Shown here: positions 7,226 to 8,208 of the stretch, in pieces | Layout: every line of letters starts with the position of its first letter | Numbering within the stretch: the first letter of the stretch is position 1 | Source: Chloroflexota bacterium | GTDB taxonomy: Bacteria; Chloroflexota; UBA6077; JACCZL01 | DNA: 8,208 bases | Reading direction: 5' to 3' | Assembly (NCBI GenBank): GCA_013695975.1 | Contig: JACCZL010000833.1 | Location: 1-8,208, forward strand | Translations under genes and position numbers: made by a program | Notes under the pieces: model-generated | Databases searched by the model: none | The model's input: the letters and a program-made list of their open reading frames with translations, nothing else | Told to the model about the DNA's origin: nothing

Positions 7226-8208
7226 TTACTCGGCCCAGCCGGCTCGCTCGATCAAGTCCTTGTGCAGCGCCTCGAAGTCGTCCAGGAACTTCTTGAACTG
7301 GTCGCCGGCCAGGAACTGCGCGTCGAGGGCGTTCTTCTGCAGGAAGTCCTGCCAGTCGGGGCTGTCGTACACCTGCTTGAACAGGCCCTCATGCCATTGT
7401 TGCTGCTCTCGGCTGATCCCCGGCGCGGCCACCACGGCCCGCATGTTGGAGTACGAGATGTCGAGCCCCAGCTCCTTGGCGGTCGGCAGGTCCCTGAACG
7501 CCGGCGAGCGATTGTCGAGGAAGGCGGCCAGCGGGCGCACCTTGTCCGGGTGGAACGATAGGCACTCGCTCGGATTGTTGACCGTCGCTTCGACCTGATT
7601 GCCCGCCAGCGCGGTACAGACCTCACCGCCTCCCCTGAAGGGAACGTACCGGAACGGCTTGGTGCCGCCGCGCATCTCGATCAGCTTGAACAGGATCTCG
7701 TCCTCCTGCTTGGACCCGGTGCCGGCGACCGCGATCTCGCGCTCCTTCGCGGCGGTGAGAAAGTCGCCGAAGGTCTTGAAGGGGCTCTCGGCCGGGACCC
7801 AGAGGAAGAACGAGTCGAGGCCCAGCAGCGCCACCGGTGTGAAGGTGTCCGACGTGAAGGGAAGCTTCTGGAGCATCGGAGTGGTGATGAAGCTGTTCAG
7901 CGTGATCATCACGGCGTGCGGGTCGCCCTGCTTGGCGGCGACATATTGCATGGCGACCGCGCCGGCGCCGCCGTCGCGGTTGATCGGCAGGAACGGCTGC
8001 GGCGATAGACTGTACTTTTCGATGACGCCGATCATAAACCGGGCGTAGATGTCCGATCCGCCGCCAGGGTTGGTGCTGATGACGTACTCGACTTGCCGGG
8101 TCGGCGGGGCACCGGCGATCGGGCCGGGCCTGAACGCTGCGGCGGGCTGGGCGGCCCGGGACGCCGCGGCGACCGGGCTCGCAACCGGCGAGGCGGCGGC
8201 CACCGGAC
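7226..8208 (-). CDS. tctC: tripartite tricarboxylate transporter receptor TctC (Bug family), 5' end missing
   Basis: Extracytoplasmic solute receptor delivering a carboxylate to TctAB. The frame stays open to the window edge. GTG 8203 is probably internal, because a signal peptide or lipobox is absent and should lie just outside. Numbering from 8203, residues 1-35 are an Ala/Ser/Pro-rich tether with SPVASPVA. The mature domain starts near RQVEYVISTNPGGGSDIYARFM (36-57), where the GGGSD loop is the Bug ligand-loop signature. FLPINRDGGAGAVAMQYVAAKQGD (71-94), AGTGSKQEDEI (160-170) and a FRGGGEVCTALAGNQVEA segment (189-206) are all typical. A signal lipoprotein anchor is likely from the tether but not seen. 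First gene of the operon; its promoter is outside the window. Ligand cannot be predicted. Confidence 0.93.
   Translation of the reverse strand, partial: PVAAASPVASPVAAASRAAQPAAAFRPGPIAGAPPTRQVEYVISTNPGGGSDIYARFMIGVIEKYSLSPQPFLPINRDGGAGAVAMQYVAAKQGDPHAVMITLNSFITTPMLQKLPFTSDTFTPVALLGLDSFFLWVPAESPFKTFGDFLTAAKEREIAVAGTGSKQEDEILFKLIEMRGGTKPFRYVPFRGGGEVCTALAGNQVEATVNNPSECLSFHPDKVRPLAAFLDNRSPAFRDLPTAKELGLDISYSNMRAVVAAPGISREQQQWHEGLFKQVYDSPDWQDFLQKNALDAQFLAGDQFKKFLDDFEALHKDLIERAGWAE

Noticed and set aside
8100..8208. GTG 8203 as the true start of tctC
   Set aside because: It lies in the middle of an Ala/Ser/Pro tether. A receptor needs a signal peptide, and the frame remains open to the window edge, so the real start is most likely outside.

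Overview
The window is GC-rich, densely coding chromosomal DNA. It most resembles an uncultured or poorly characterised member of the Chloroflexota (Thermomicrobia-like). That is an inference from three things: GC-rich codon use, the Ala/Ser/Pro 'SPVASPVA' linker on the solute-binding protein, and paired GTAG-type palindromic repeats. There is no rRNA or other phylogenetic marker here that would settle it.

Left part, minus strand, read right to left: a family-4-type (4Fe-4S) uracil-DNA glycosylase (3586-2909), an FtsK/SpoIIIE DNA translocase (2905-587), then the N-terminal part of a multispanning GT-C-like membrane glycosyltransferase that leaves the window at base 1. Gaps are 3 and 9 bases, so this looks like one transcription unit. 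The glycosylase ends in a textbook sliding-clamp-binding pentapeptide (QLSLF). The glycosyltransferase gene appears to have been hit by a 77-bp pair of inverted palindromes (457-533). Removing exactly that element rejoins an 18-codon open frame, which has its own ribosome site, to the glycosyltransferase frame.

Centre: a 166-bp divergent spacer (3587-3752) holds a good sigma70-like promoter for the plus-strand gene, a GTGAC-N4-GTCAC palindrome at its predicted transcription start, and a second palindrome pair (3664-3731) in the 5' untranslated leader. It drives a family III (CaiB/BaiF, formyl-CoA transferase-like) CoA-transferase (3753-4940).

Right part: a 254-bp spacer between convergent genes holds a GC-rich stem-loop and a possible glycosyltransferase remnant. 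Beyond it lies a minus-strand tctC-tctB-tctA operon for a tripartite tricarboxylate transporter. tctC is cut at its 5' end by the window edge. The CoA-transferase beside a TctABC system suggests uptake of a carboxylic acid followed by CoA activation, but no substrate can be named from sequence alone.

The most interesting signals are the two REPIN-like elements, one breaking and apparently restarting a gene and one in a leader, and the clamp-binding tail of the glycosylase. I did not find a wholly new multi-gene system.
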